Notes under the pieces: model-generated
What the model was told of the DNA's origin: nothing
Database searches by the model: none
Seen by the model: only the letters and a program-made list of their open reading frames with translations
Shown: one piece after another, positions 1 through 8,094 of the stretch
How positions within the stretch are numbered: the stretch's first letter is position 1
Layout of the letters: the number at the start of each line of letters is the position of its first letter
Translations under genes and position numbers: made by a program
Origin: Deltaproteobacteria bacterium
Lineage (GTDB): Bacteria; Myxococcota_A; Polyangia; HGW-17
Direction: 5' to 3'
Length of the DNA stretch: 39,510 nucleotides
Assembly: GCA_016937155.1 (NCBI GenBank)
Contig: JAFGWM010000018.1
Coordinates: 1 to 39,510 of the forward strand

Positions 1-886
1 GCTGCTGTGGAGGCTGTGCTGCTGCCGGTGGTGGCGCACTGTATGCCTGCTGCTGTGGTGCCGGTTCCTCAAGACCAAGATCATCATCGAATGAAGGTGG
101 CTGACGTTGTGCCGGAGGTGGTGCGGGTCTGCGCGGGGGAGGTCCTCCTACCGGTCGTCCTGCAGGAGGAACTCTTGTTGCAGTCGGAGGCGCTCCAGCG
201 TCAAGATCCAGACCCAAATCATCTTCGAGCATTGGAGGCTGTGCCGCCGCTGGTGGTGCAGGTCTGCGCGGGGGAGGTCCTCCTGCAGATCTTGGAGGTG
301 TGGCCGCAGGAACATCAAGTCCCAGATCATCATCACTTCCAAACAAATCATCGTCAAAAACATCACCTGAAGGTCTGCGTGGAGGAGGTGCGGGTCTGCG
401 TGGGGGTGGAGAATTAAAACCACCACCATTGTCATCCATTGATGGGAATAAATCATCATCCATATCATTACCACCGCCAACTCTAGGTGGTGGTGGTGGG
501 CCACCGGCACCACGGGGTGGTCTGCCAACGGGCGGTGGAGGAGGTGCTGAAGGCGGCATTCCTATGTCATCCATCATATGTGGGCCACCTGTACCATCCT
601 CAATGTATATCATAAATTCGCCAATGAATATTTTGTTTGCGCCGGTAATCTGCTTTGAGGCTGTAATTCTTCTTCCGTCAACGTATGTACCATTGGTGGA
701 ATGGTTGTCAGATACAAAAAATGCACCATTTTGTACACTGATTTTGGCGTGCATCTTAGAGACATTGCCCTTTGGGAGAATAATCTCATTTCCCTGAACA
801 CGACCGATTTTCAATTCACCAATGTTATCATCAAAAGTCAATCTTCTTGGCTCTCCGCCTTTTTCTGCAACTACAACAGTAATCAT
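1..886 (-). CDS. FHA-domain protein, 3' end beyond window
   Basis: About 295 codons are visible on the minus strand with no stop before the window edge. ATG at 886 follows an AGGAGA ribosome site. Residues 1-100 form an FHA phosphothreonine-binding domain: the GR..GNEI strand, the KMHAKI stretch, and the SDNHSTNGTYVDG loop carry the usual Gly-Arg, Ser/Lys-x-His and Asn-Gly signatures. From about residue 115 the chain is low-complexity, alternating Pro/Arg blocks (PPPRRPAPP) with short acidic blocks (DDDLGLD, DDDLFG). It lies 33 bp after the secretin gene on the same strand, so it is probably cotranscribed. In related bacteria FHA domains are found near or fused to CpaF/TadA-type ATPases, so the missing C-terminus could be an ATPase; this is inference. 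The alternative is a stand-alone FHA adaptor read by the Ser/Thr kinases of the cell. Confidence 0.85.
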   Translation of the reverse strand, partial: MITVVVAEKGGEPRRLTFDDNIGELKIGRVQGNEIILPKGNVSKMHAKISVQNGAFFVSDNHSTNGTYVDGRRITASKQITGANKIFIGEFMIYIEDGTGGPHMMDDIGMPPSAPPPPPVGRPPRGAGGPPPPPRVGGGNDMDDDLFPSMDDNGGGFNSPPPRRPAPPPRRPSGDVFDDDLFGSDDDLGLDVPAATPPRSAGGPPPRRPAPPAAAQPPMLEDDLGLDLDAGAPPTATRVPPAGRPVGGPPPRRPAPPPAQRQPPSFDDDLGLEEPAPQQQAYSAPPPAAAQPPQQ

Positions 887-919
887 GGAGTATTTTCTCC
901 TGTAAACGTAAGAGGTTTA

Positions 920-2353
920 TTATTCGAGGAAAAGATCCCAGTATAAATATTTATTGAAATCAAGGAATTTACTTTCAACCAACTGGATCGATTCCTTCAT
1001 TTTAAGCTGTTCTGAATGAACAACCGTGGGGGTCAGCATAATAGCCAGAGAAGATTTTTCTTCCTGATAATCTCTGGATTTGAACAATTCACCTAAAATT
1101 GGAATATGACCAAGAAGAGGGAATTTTTTAATTGTTTTACTTCTGTTGTTCTTATAGAGGCCACTTATAATAAGGGTGGATCCTTCCTTCATTGTAACGT
1201 TCGTCTCAACTTTTCTTGTTCTGAAGCCTGGAACACCACTCACAGCGAGTGACCAATCAACATCAGAAACCTCACTTTTCAGATTGATGGTTATATTTCC
1301 ACGGGAATTGGCAATTGGTTGCAATTCAAGGATTATACCAAACTGCTTCCACTCAATTGTTGAACTGTTGGCAGTAATCATTGGAATTGGAATCTCACCA
1401 CCAACCTGAAGTTTTGCCTTTCCACCACTACCGCAAACAAGCTTTGGCTCAGCCAAAATTCTGGCAACACCATTTTTAAATAGCAAATTCAGTTTGAAAT
1501 TTAAAAGTGCTTCGGGACTCTTCATACTGAACTTCATGGTGTTGGAGCCGGGCCCCATTATGTAGTACTCACCGGTGAACTCTCCACTGAGTACCAATGC
1601 ATCAGGAAGTTCAAGTCCAAAATTTACCATATTGCTGGAACTGATTTCCATGAATCTGACTTTTACCTGAACCTGAGCGCCCTCACCCATTGTCACAAGA
1701 TTGTTAACCTTGAGATGCATTGCACTAATAATAGCTTTCAGTTTTTCCATTTCATTTTTGGAACCGACGGCACCTTCAAGGAAAACTGCACCAGCAACAA
1801 GATTAGCTTTTACGGTTGTCATACCGGCACCCTGCAGAATCTGATTGATCTGTTCAACTGCACTTGGACGATATTTGGTGTAATTAACCACTGATTTTTT
1901 ACCAAAAAGCTCTACAGCTTTCATCACTCTGGCATAATCACCTGCTGTGTATGCATTACCGTCAATTACAATTTTTTCTCCAACGGGCTTTGTGTATATC
2001 CCTTCGGCGTTACCAATAAAAGTGGATATAGCCCTAACCTGTTTTCCAACTCGCACATCAGAAACATCGATTCTAATTCTCACTCTATCGCGGCCGACAG
2101 GAACATAAAGGTCTGTAACACCCTTGGATATTCCCACAACAGTAACTGAAGTATGTGTTGCATTTACAACATCAGCCACTTTGGTATCCAGAATACGGAT
2201 ACTACCTGTGATACGACCGTCAAATTTAATAGTTTCGCTCTGACCAACACTAATGGATATGGTCTGACTTACCTGCTGTGCAGATACCGTCGCCGCCATA
2301 GTTAGTATTAATGTCAAAAGCACCGAATTGGCTAAAGTTTTGAATGCTCTCAC
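920..2353 (-). CDS. cpaC: Tad/type II-like outer-membrane secretin (CpaC family)
   Basis: 477 aa beginning at a GTG (2353) preceded by AGGAGA at 2361-2366. Residues 1-25 are a signal peptide ending TVSAQQ. Residues about 27-98 match the N-terminal domain of pilus secretins (ISVGQSETIKFDGRI, then VADVVNATHTSVTVVGISKG). A middle region follows with BON-like character. The C-terminal half is a bacterial secretin domain with the VPGFRTRKVETNVTMKEG segment, SGLYKNN and the closing FPLLGHIPILGELFKS and LTPTVV segments. Known role of the family: the outer-membrane multimeric channel for Tad/Flp pili or a type II-like secretion machine. The length suits CpaC/RcpA. The FHA gene follows 33 bp downstream. 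No prepilin, TadB/C or CpaB gene is in the window, so the exported substrate is unknown. Confidence 0.9.
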   Translation of the reverse strand: MRAFKTLANSVLLTLILTMAATVSAQQVSQTISISVGQSETIKFDGRITGSIRILDTKVADVVNATHTSVTVVGISKGVTDLYVPVGRDRVRIRIDVSDVRVGKQVRAISTFIGNAEGIYTKPVGEKIVIDGNAYTAGDYARVMKAVELFGKKSVVNYTKYRPSAVEQINQILQGAGMTTVKANLVAGAVFLEGAVGSKNEMEKLKAIISAMHLKVNNLVTMGEGAQVQVKVRFMEISSSNMVNFGLELPDALVLSGEFTGEYYIMGPGSNTMKFSMKSPEALLNFKLNLLFKNGVARILAEPKLVCGSGGKAKLQVGGEIPIPMITANSSTIEWKQFGIILELQPIANSRGNITINLKSEVSDVDWSLAVSGVPGFRTRKVETNVTMKEGSTLIISGLYKNNRSKTIKKFPLLGHIPILGELFKSRDYQEEKSSLAIMLTPTVVHSEQLKMKESIQLVESKFLDFNKYLYWDLFLE

Positions 2354-2652
2354 TTTGATCTCTCCTGTTATTCCGACAACAACTCTGCCAACATGAACGA
2401 TTTAGGTCAAGGCAGAACTTCTAATGGCCATAAGGTTACAATAAAAATACATTTCTGAAAATAGAATTTTATCCGCCAGCATTCAGTGTGCTTTAAATTT
2501 TTCAAATTTTAACAGCAAAAATGATAAATGGTGAATCTCTATATAAAAATTATTTTACAAAAGATCTCCTGAAACATCCATCGACTTTCTTTTTAGATGG
2601 GCTAATTTTACACCAATCTCTGCCGATATACTTTGTTGCCGGAGATTTTCAA
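2354..2652. other. Divergent intergenic region between secretin and Cys-repeat genes
   Basis: About 300 bp separate the divergently transcribed cpaC-like gene and the Cys-repeat gene, so it should hold promoters for both. It is AT-rich toward the plus-strand gene. I see no clean sigma70 hexamer pair. A TGGCA-N6-TTGTC string on the minus strand (2375-2390) has sigma54 spacing but lacks the -12 GC and lies almost on top of the secretin ribosome site. No RNA gene or repeat was recognised. Confidence 0.5.
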
Positions 2653-5600
2653 ATGGGCAGAACTACTAAAAACACTATTCTTATTTTTCTTTTTTTCTTT
2701 TCCGTGTCATGTGGAAGGACATGGATTGGACTAAGAGGTGAAGAAAAATGCGGGGACAACATCTGTACCGATTCTGAATCCTGTACTTCCTGCCCTGAAG
2801 ATTGCGGTCAGTGTCCTGAAAAATGTGGAGATGAAATCTGCTCTGGAGAGGAAACATGTCTGAACTGTCAGTTAGACTGTGGTATCTGCAGTTGCGGTAA
2901 TATGGTTTGTGATCCCGATGAAACATGTGAAAGCTGCAGTCAGGATTGTGGCAACTGCCCCGACAAATGCGGTAATGGTGAATGTGATCCCGATGAAACA
3001 TGCAGTACATGCCCGGATGATTGCGGTATCTGTGCCGACTGTGGGGATGGTGAATGCGGTTCAGGTGAATCATGTATTTCGTGTCCGGATGATTGCGGGG
3101 ATTGCCCCGATGAATGCGGTAACGAAATATGCAGTGAAACAGAAGACTGTAATTCCTGTCCTGAAGATTGCGGGGATTGCCCCGATGTCTGTGGAGATGA
3201 AATCTGCACAGGAGCAGAAGACTGTTACAGTTGCAGTAGAGACTGCGGTATCTGCCCGGGATGCGGGGATGGTGTCTGTACATCTCAGGAAACCTGTTCT
3301 TCCTGTCCTGAAGATTGTGGTAATTGTGCAAATATTTGCGGAGATGGTATATGCTCTTTGACTGAAAACTGTAGTGATTGTCCCGACGACTGTGGCAACT
3401 GTCCGGGATACTGTGGAGATTCTGTGTGTCAGCCTGATGAAAACTGTGTCAGTTGTATGACCGATTGCGGAATGTGCGAATCATGTGGGGATGGAATCTG
3501 TTCAGGTGGTGAAAACTGCACGCTTTGCGGAGAGGACTGTGGATATTGCCCTGATACCTGTGGTGACGGTATCTGCGGTTCAACTGAAAACTGCAGCGAC
3601 TGTTCACAGGATTGTGGCGCATGCCCTGCATTTTGTGGAAACAGCAGATGTGAAGTATCTGAAGACTGCAGCAGCTGCCCTTCAGACTGTGGTCAATGTG
3701 CAGGCTGCGGTGATGATGTATGCCTCGAGGATGAAAACTGCCTTAACTGCCCTTCAGACTGTGGGAACTGCACCGGTGTATGTGGGGATGGGATCTGTGA
3801 ACCAATAGAAAGCTGCCTTAGTTGCGTATCAGATTGCGGATACTGTCAGATTGAATGTGGAGATGGTCAGTGTTCCCCACTTGAAAGCTGTCTTAACTGC
3901 CCTGAAGATTGCGGAAAATATAGTGATTCCTGTCGTGATGGTGTGTGTGGCACAACCGAAACATGCGCCTCATGTCCTGATGATTGCGGAGTATGCGCCG
4001 GATGCGGAAATAATATTTGTGATCCAAATGAAACGTGCAGTTCCTGCCCTGTGGACTGTGGATTTTGCGTTGATGTTTGTGGAGATGGTGTCTGCAATGC
4101 TTCTGAAAGTTGCTCCAGTTGCGAATCTGATTGTGGAACATGCAGTTTTACATGCGGAGATGGTATATGCTCCAATCATGAGACATGTCATAGCTGTCCC
4201 TGGGACTGTGGGAAATGCCCGGATATCTGCGGTGACTCTGTCTGCGGCTCCACTGAAAGCTGTGCAACCTGCTCACAGGATTGCGGTAGTTGCGGGGATG
4301 TATGTGGCGACAGAGTATGCGGAATAACAGAAAACTGCATGAGCTGCCCTGGGGATTGTGGGACATGCACCGGATACTGTGGTGACGGTATCTGCAGCCC
4401 GGATACTGTCCCTCCTGAAAACTGTTCCAGTTGCAGTGCTGACTGTGGTTCATGTTCTTCTTGCGGGGATGGAATCTGCTCAGGAGTTGAAACATGCTCA
4501 AACTGCAGTGCAGACTGTGGGACTTGCGAAAGCACCTGTGGGAACTTTATCTGTGAGCTGGATGAAGCATGTTTAAGCTGTCCTGAGGATTGCGGAAATT
4601 GTGATGTCAACTGTGGAGATGGTATATGTGAAGGGTTTATTGAAACATGTTCAAGCTGCTCAAGGGATTGTGGAACATGCCCTGTGAAATGCGGTAACGA
4701 TATATGTGAAGCAACAGAAAGCTGCAGTTCATGTCCGGCTGACTGTGGAACATGTCCACCCCAGTGTGGCGACGGAACATGCGAATTTGGGGAAAGCTGT
4801 ACTTATTGCCCTCAGGATTGTGGTTCCTGCCCCTCGATCTGTGGGAATTTCATCTGTGAGGAAGGTGAGGATTGTCGCAGTTGTGCCATGGACTGTGGTA
4901 TCTGCCCGGACTGCGGAGATGGCGAATGCCTCTATCCTGAAAACTGTAAAACCTGTCCTGCCGACTGTTATGACGAAAATTGCTCTGATAGTTGTGGAGA
5001 TGCATTATGCACTGGTTCAGAAACTTGTGAAAACTGTCCTAGAGACTGCGGAAATTGTAAAATTTGTGGTGATGGTGTCTGCAGCTTTGGGGAAAACTGT
5101 CTAAGCTGCAGGGAGGATTGCGGATGGTGTCCTTCCAGTTGCGGGGATGGCATTTGCTCCTTCTCTGAGAGCTGTGCAGACTGCATAACTGACTGCGGGG
5201 AATGTTCAGATGTATGTGGAGATAATATCTGCGGAACAACTGAAAGCTGCACAAGTTGCTCGGATGACTGCGGATACTGCCCGGATTGTGGTGACGGCAT
5301 CTGTCAAAGCAGTGAAAACTGCATTTCATGTCCGTGGGACTGCGACTTCTGTGATGATACATGCGGAGATGGAATCTGCGGTAGAAGTGAAAACTGCCAG
5401 ATATGTGAAGATGACTGCGGATACTGTCCTGATCTTTGCGGAGATAACATTTGTGGAACAACTGAAACATGTTCCAGCTGTGAGGATGATTGTGGACGCT
5501 GTCCTGATTTGTGCGGGGATGGCAAATGTGGGCCTTCAGAAGACTGTAGAAGTTGCATGACAGATTGTGGTATTTGTCCGGCAGTCTGCGGGGATGGCGT

Positions 5601-5946
5601 CTGCACAAGAACTGAGACATGTCTTTCGTGCCCTGGGGATTGCGGTACATGTATTGCATGTGGTGATGGTGTCTGCAAACCACCTGAAAACTGTGTTCTT
5701 TGTCCAACCGACTGTGGTTTCTGCGAAGACACCTGTGGAGATGGATATTGTGGCATATCAGAAGATTGCACTAACTGTGCCGACGATTGTGGTGGATGCG
5801 GAGATAGATGTTCTGACGAAATCTGTGGCCCTTCTGAAAGCTGTCTAAGTTGCCCTGAAGACTGCGGACTGTGCAGTGATGTCTGCGGGGATGGCATTTG
5901 TGGTTTACAGGAAACATCCATACAGTGTGCCAGAGATTGCAGTTAA
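2653..5946 (+). CDS. Exported giant cysteine-repeat protein (43 six-Cys repeats)
   Basis: The reading frame is open from 2521, but the ATG at 2653 is preferred: it follows GGAGA with an 8-base gap and starts a signal peptide (Lys, then ILIFLFFFSVSC). This gives 1097 aa. The SVSC-Gly could be a lipobox, although Ser at -3 is not typical, so lipoprotein status is likely rather than certain. From residue 33 to the end the protein is 43 consecutive repeats of 23-28 residues with the pattern CG[DN]xxC-x(3)-E-x-C-x-x-C-P-x-D-C-G-x-C. There are about 255 cysteines and frequent Asp/Glu, and no other domain. Six Cys per unit suggests three disulfides per unit and an extended rod outside the cytoplasm, possibly metal-binding through the acidic residues (inference). 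The motif type occurs in surface proteins of myxobacteria and others, but I know no defined function. It is divergent from the secretin operon. Adhesin, filament or matrix roles are all possible. Confidence 0.88.
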   Translation: MGRTTKNTILIFLFFFSVSCGRTWIGLRGEEKCGDNICTDSESCTSCPEDCGQCPEKCGDEICSGEETCLNCQLDCGICSCGNMVCDPDETCESCSQDCGNCPDKCGNGECDPDETCSTCPDDCGICADCGDGECGSGESCISCPDDCGDCPDECGNEICSETEDCNSCPEDCGDCPDVCGDEICTGAEDCYSCSRDCGICPGCGDGVCTSQETCSSCPEDCGNCANICGDGICSLTENCSDCPDDCGNCPGYCGDSVCQPDENCVSCMTDCGMCESCGDGICSGGENCTLCGEDCGYCPDTCGDGICGSTENCSDCSQDCGACPAFCGNSRCEVSEDCSSCPSDCGQCAGCGDDVCLEDENCLNCPSDCGNCTGVCGDGICEPIESCLSCVSDCGYCQIECGDGQCSPLESCLNCPEDCGKYSDSCRDGVCGTTETCASCPDDCGVCAGCGNNICDPNETCSSCPVDCGFCVDVCGDGVCNASESCSSCESDCGTCSFTCGDGICSNHETCHSCPWDCGKCPDICGDSVCGSTESCATCSQDCGSCGDVCGDRVCGITENCMSCPGDCGTCTGYCGDGICSPDTVPPENCSSCSADCGSCSSCGDGICSGVETCSNCSADCGTCESTCGNFICELDEACLSCPEDCGNCDVNCGDGICEGFIETCSSCSRDCGTCPVKCGNDICEATESCSSCPADCGTCPPQCGDGTCEFGESCTYCPQDCGSCPSICGNFICEEGEDCRSCAMDCGICPDCGDGECLYPENCKTCPADCYDENCSDSCGDALCTGSETCENCPRDCGNCKICGDGVCSFGENCLSCREDCGWCPSSCGDGICSFSESCADCITDCGECSDVCGDNICGTTESCTSCSDDCGYCPDCGDGICQSSENCISCPWDCDFCDDTCGDGICGRSENCQICEDDCGYCPDLCGDNICGTTETCSSCEDDCGRCPDLCGDGKCGPSEDCRSCMTDCGICPAVCGDGVCTRTETCLSCPGDCGTCIACGDGVCKPPENCVLCPTDCGFCEDTCGDGYCGISEDCTNCADDCGGCGDRCSDEICGPSESCLSCPEDCGLCSDVCGDGICGLQETSIQCARDCS
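2749..5943 (+). repeat. 43 tandem coding repeats, about 74 nt each
   Basis: The units are conserved at protein level but differ in codon choice (TGC and TGT mixed, varying third positions), so this is an old or diversifying array and not a recent DNA amplification. Most units are 25 residues. Units 4, 7, 10 and 13 are 24 residues, one residue shorter at the linker, giving a three-unit superperiod in the first third; later 24-residue units (17, 29, 31, 34, 39) are irregular. Unit 16 (3856-3930) has lost its sixth Cys. Unit 23 (4378-4461) carries a short Pro insertion. Unit 30 (4912-4992) has its sixth Cys displaced. The last unit keeps only four Cys and ends at the stop. Confidence 0.92.
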
Positions 5947-6036
5947 CTGATGTCATGTAACGCATTGTTTTTTAATACTATTACACCAACTCCACTTCAG
6001 CTGGTCAGAAAATTATTAATGTGATAGAAATCGGAC

Positions 6037-8094
6037 ATGTTTAATTCTCTGCTATTTCTAATTATGCCAGCCATGTCTTCAGGCAGCAGTGTTGCTGATG
6101 ATGACTTTCCGGTGCCAGCACTGAATACAAGACAGCGAGCCTCGATAATCTCCGAATTGGACAGTCCAAATGCTCTTGTTCGACTCAGAGCAGCATCACG
6201 AATTGGTGAAGAAAAACTTAAAAATGCCATTCCTCACCTGATATCTAGGCTGAATGACTCAAATCCTACCGTGAGAGCTGAGGTCATAAAATCCCTCGGA
6301 ATTCTGAAAGTGAAAACTGTTGCAAATAAGGTTTATAAATACCTTCTGCATGATCCAAGTCCTCTGGTGAGAGCTCGCAGCGCCACTGCTCTGGGAAAAA
6401 TGAAATTCTATCAGGCTGTCCCGGCAATTATACCACTACTGGACAGACCGGATATCAGAGAACGTCTGGCGGCAATAAACGCTTTAGGAAGATTGGGTGG
6501 TCCCAAAGTATTGAAATTAATCACACGAAATCTCGCCAGTTCGAACAGTGAAATAAGGGAGGCTGCTCTCCACGCTCTTGCAGTTCTCAAGGACAAAAGG
6601 GCTGTTTTTTATCTTCACAGGTATATTGAGAGCGGAAATATGGATATCAAAAGAGCTGCTATCAGTGCTCTGAGTATCCGGGATCCTGATTTTTTAAAAG
6701 GCCGGGTTAAAAACCTTCTGAATATTCAGAATGACGAACTTCAACTTGTCGTGCTTGAAGCTATTTCACTTGTTGGATGCCCGGAATGTGAGAAAAAAAT
6801 CAATGAACTGATTAAAACCGGGAATGACCGGATAAGCTGCAAAGCGGCGAGTGTTGCTGCATATCTGAATATCACAAGCAGTATTGATGATATCCTTTAC
6901 AGATTAAGGATGAATCCGACTGTGGCGGCAAAAATGGGATATCTCTGGGCATGTTCACGACTTGGAGCATTGCAGTGTATCAATGATGGTCTTCAGTTTT
7001 TGTCCAGTCCCACATCTGAACAGAAACTTCTTGGGCTGAAAGCACTGAGAATCCTGCGGGCAGCAAGAGCGGATTTGAAGTCACATGTACTTCATTTGCT
7101 GCACGACCATGATAACTCTGTACTAGCTGAAGCAGTCAACTTTCTTTCAGAATATGGTGATCGCAGATTTGTTGATACATCAGGTATAATAAATTCCAGA
7201 TCTCCGGAAATCATCTCATCTCTGGCTAGAAGTCTCAGATGGATTACACCTGCAGAGAAGGAAATTTTAAGAAAAGTTACCGGATGGCTCTCAAGTGACG
7301 ATAATAAAATCAGGGCTGCCGGAGCCCTGGCTGCCGGGATTAGCGGTGATATTAAATACAGTGGAAAACTCCTGTCACTTATCTACAGCCAAGACCTGAA
7401 ACTTAAAAAAGAAGTCGTAATTTCAACTATTCTATTAAAAACACAATACTCCAGTGGAGCATATAATTATCTCGTTAACAGGGAACAGGATAGTGAGTTG
7501 ATAGCACTGGCTCTTCTTGGGCTTTCGATGCTTAACTGGAACAAAAATGTGGAAATAAAATTAATAACTCACCTGAACAGAAGTCTGAAAAAAAGAGATG
7601 AGATAACAGAATTCATATGTTCTTTTGCGTTACTCAATTCCGAGAAAACAGAGCACATAAATAATTTTAATAAAATATTCAGTAGAATTTTCTTCTCAGG
7701 ATTCAACAGCTCAAAAAAACTATATTTAATGAACCTTTTAAAAATAGCTGATGTTAAAAAAAGCAGAGAGTGGTTCCAGAAACTGGCAGACAGCCCACTA
7801 CACAGAGTTAAAATTCACGCTTACCGCTTTTTAGCCCGTTTCAATGAAGAAAACTCAAAAGTGGTTCAAAAAACCAAGCCGGCTGTTAATAAAAACCCAG
7901 GTATCAGTTCTGAAAGGACAATGCTTCAACTTCCTTTTAAATCAAAGCAGAATGAAAACGATGGATGTGCATGTCTTGCAGGAAAATCTGCAACTGATTC
8001 ATCCAAAAAGAGTGCAGGAATCCTGATACTCTTTTTTGCTGTTTCACTTATTTTCATCAGAAAAAAATATGAAAATGTCATCAGAAAATATTGA
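6037..8094 (+). CDS. HEAT-repeat protein with MYXO-CTERM-like C-terminal anchor
   Basis: 685 aa. An in-frame stop lies three codons before the ATG at 6037, so no earlier start is possible; the ribosome site is weak. Residues 1-20 (SLLFLIMPAM) form a hydrophobic segment that may be a signal peptide, though it lacks the usual basic start. Residues about 28-210 hold roughly six clear HEAT/PBS-lyase-type repeats (for example VRLRAASRIG, VRAEVIKSLG, VRARSATALGKM, IREAALHAL), and weaker helical repeats continue to about 600. The end is tripartite: a Gly-Cys-Ala-Cys motif at 643-646, a hydrophobic helix at about 660-674, and a basic tail (RKK..). This resembles the MYXO-CTERM sorting signal, suggesting export and surface anchoring. 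It overlaps the isomerase gene by 26 bp, so the two are probably translated together. HEAT repeats indicate protein binding; the partner is unknown. Confidence 0.85.
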   Translation: MFNSLLFLIMPAMSSGSSVADDDFPVPALNTRQRASIISELDSPNALVRLRAASRIGEEKLKNAIPHLISRLNDSNPTVRAEVIKSLGILKVKTVANKVYKYLLHDPSPLVRARSATALGKMKFYQAVPAIIPLLDRPDIRERLAAINALGRLGGPKVLKLITRNLASSNSEIREAALHALAVLKDKRAVFYLHRYIESGNMDIKRAAISALSIRDPDFLKGRVKNLLNIQNDELQLVVLEAISLVGCPECEKKINELIKTGNDRISCKAASVAAYLNITSSIDDILYRLRMNPTVAAKMGYLWACSRLGALQCINDGLQFLSSPTSEQKLLGLKALRILRAARADLKSHVLHLLHDHDNSVLAEAVNFLSEYGDRRFVDTSGIINSRSPEIISSLARSLRWITPAEKEILRKVTGWLSSDDNKIRAAGALAAGISGDIKYSGKLLSLIYSQDLKLKKEVVISTILLKTQYSSGAYNYLVNREQDSELIALALLGLSMLNWNKNVEIKLITHLNRSLKKRDEITEFICSFALLNSEKTEHINNFNKIFSRIFFSGFNSSKKLYLMNLLKIADVKKSREWFQKLADSPLHRVKIHAYRFLARFNEENSKVVQKTKPAVNKNPGISSERTMLQLPFKSKQNENDGCACLAGKSATDSSKKSAGILILFFAVSLIFIRKKYENVIRKY

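Noticed and set aside
7-797. Plus-strand frames rich in Pro, Gly and Val at the left edge
   Set aside because: The minus strand encodes a coherent FHA domain through this stretch; the plus frames mirror its low-complexity tail.
2375-2390. Sigma54-like TGGCA-N6-TTGTC upstream of the secretin
   Set aside because: The -12 GC is missing, and the predicted start would fall at the ribosome site, leaving almost no leader.
2740-5946. Regular repeats of about 74 nt resembling a CRISPR-like or satellite array
   Set aside because: The period is a protein-coding repeat in one open frame; the DNA of the units differs at codon third positions and there are no identical repeats with unique spacers.
2681-5965. 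Many His/Gln/Ser-rich open frames antisense to or out of frame with the Cys-repeat gene
   Set aside because: They are by-products of the biased TGC/TGT/GAT codons of the repeat gene and lack ribosome sites or recognisable domains.
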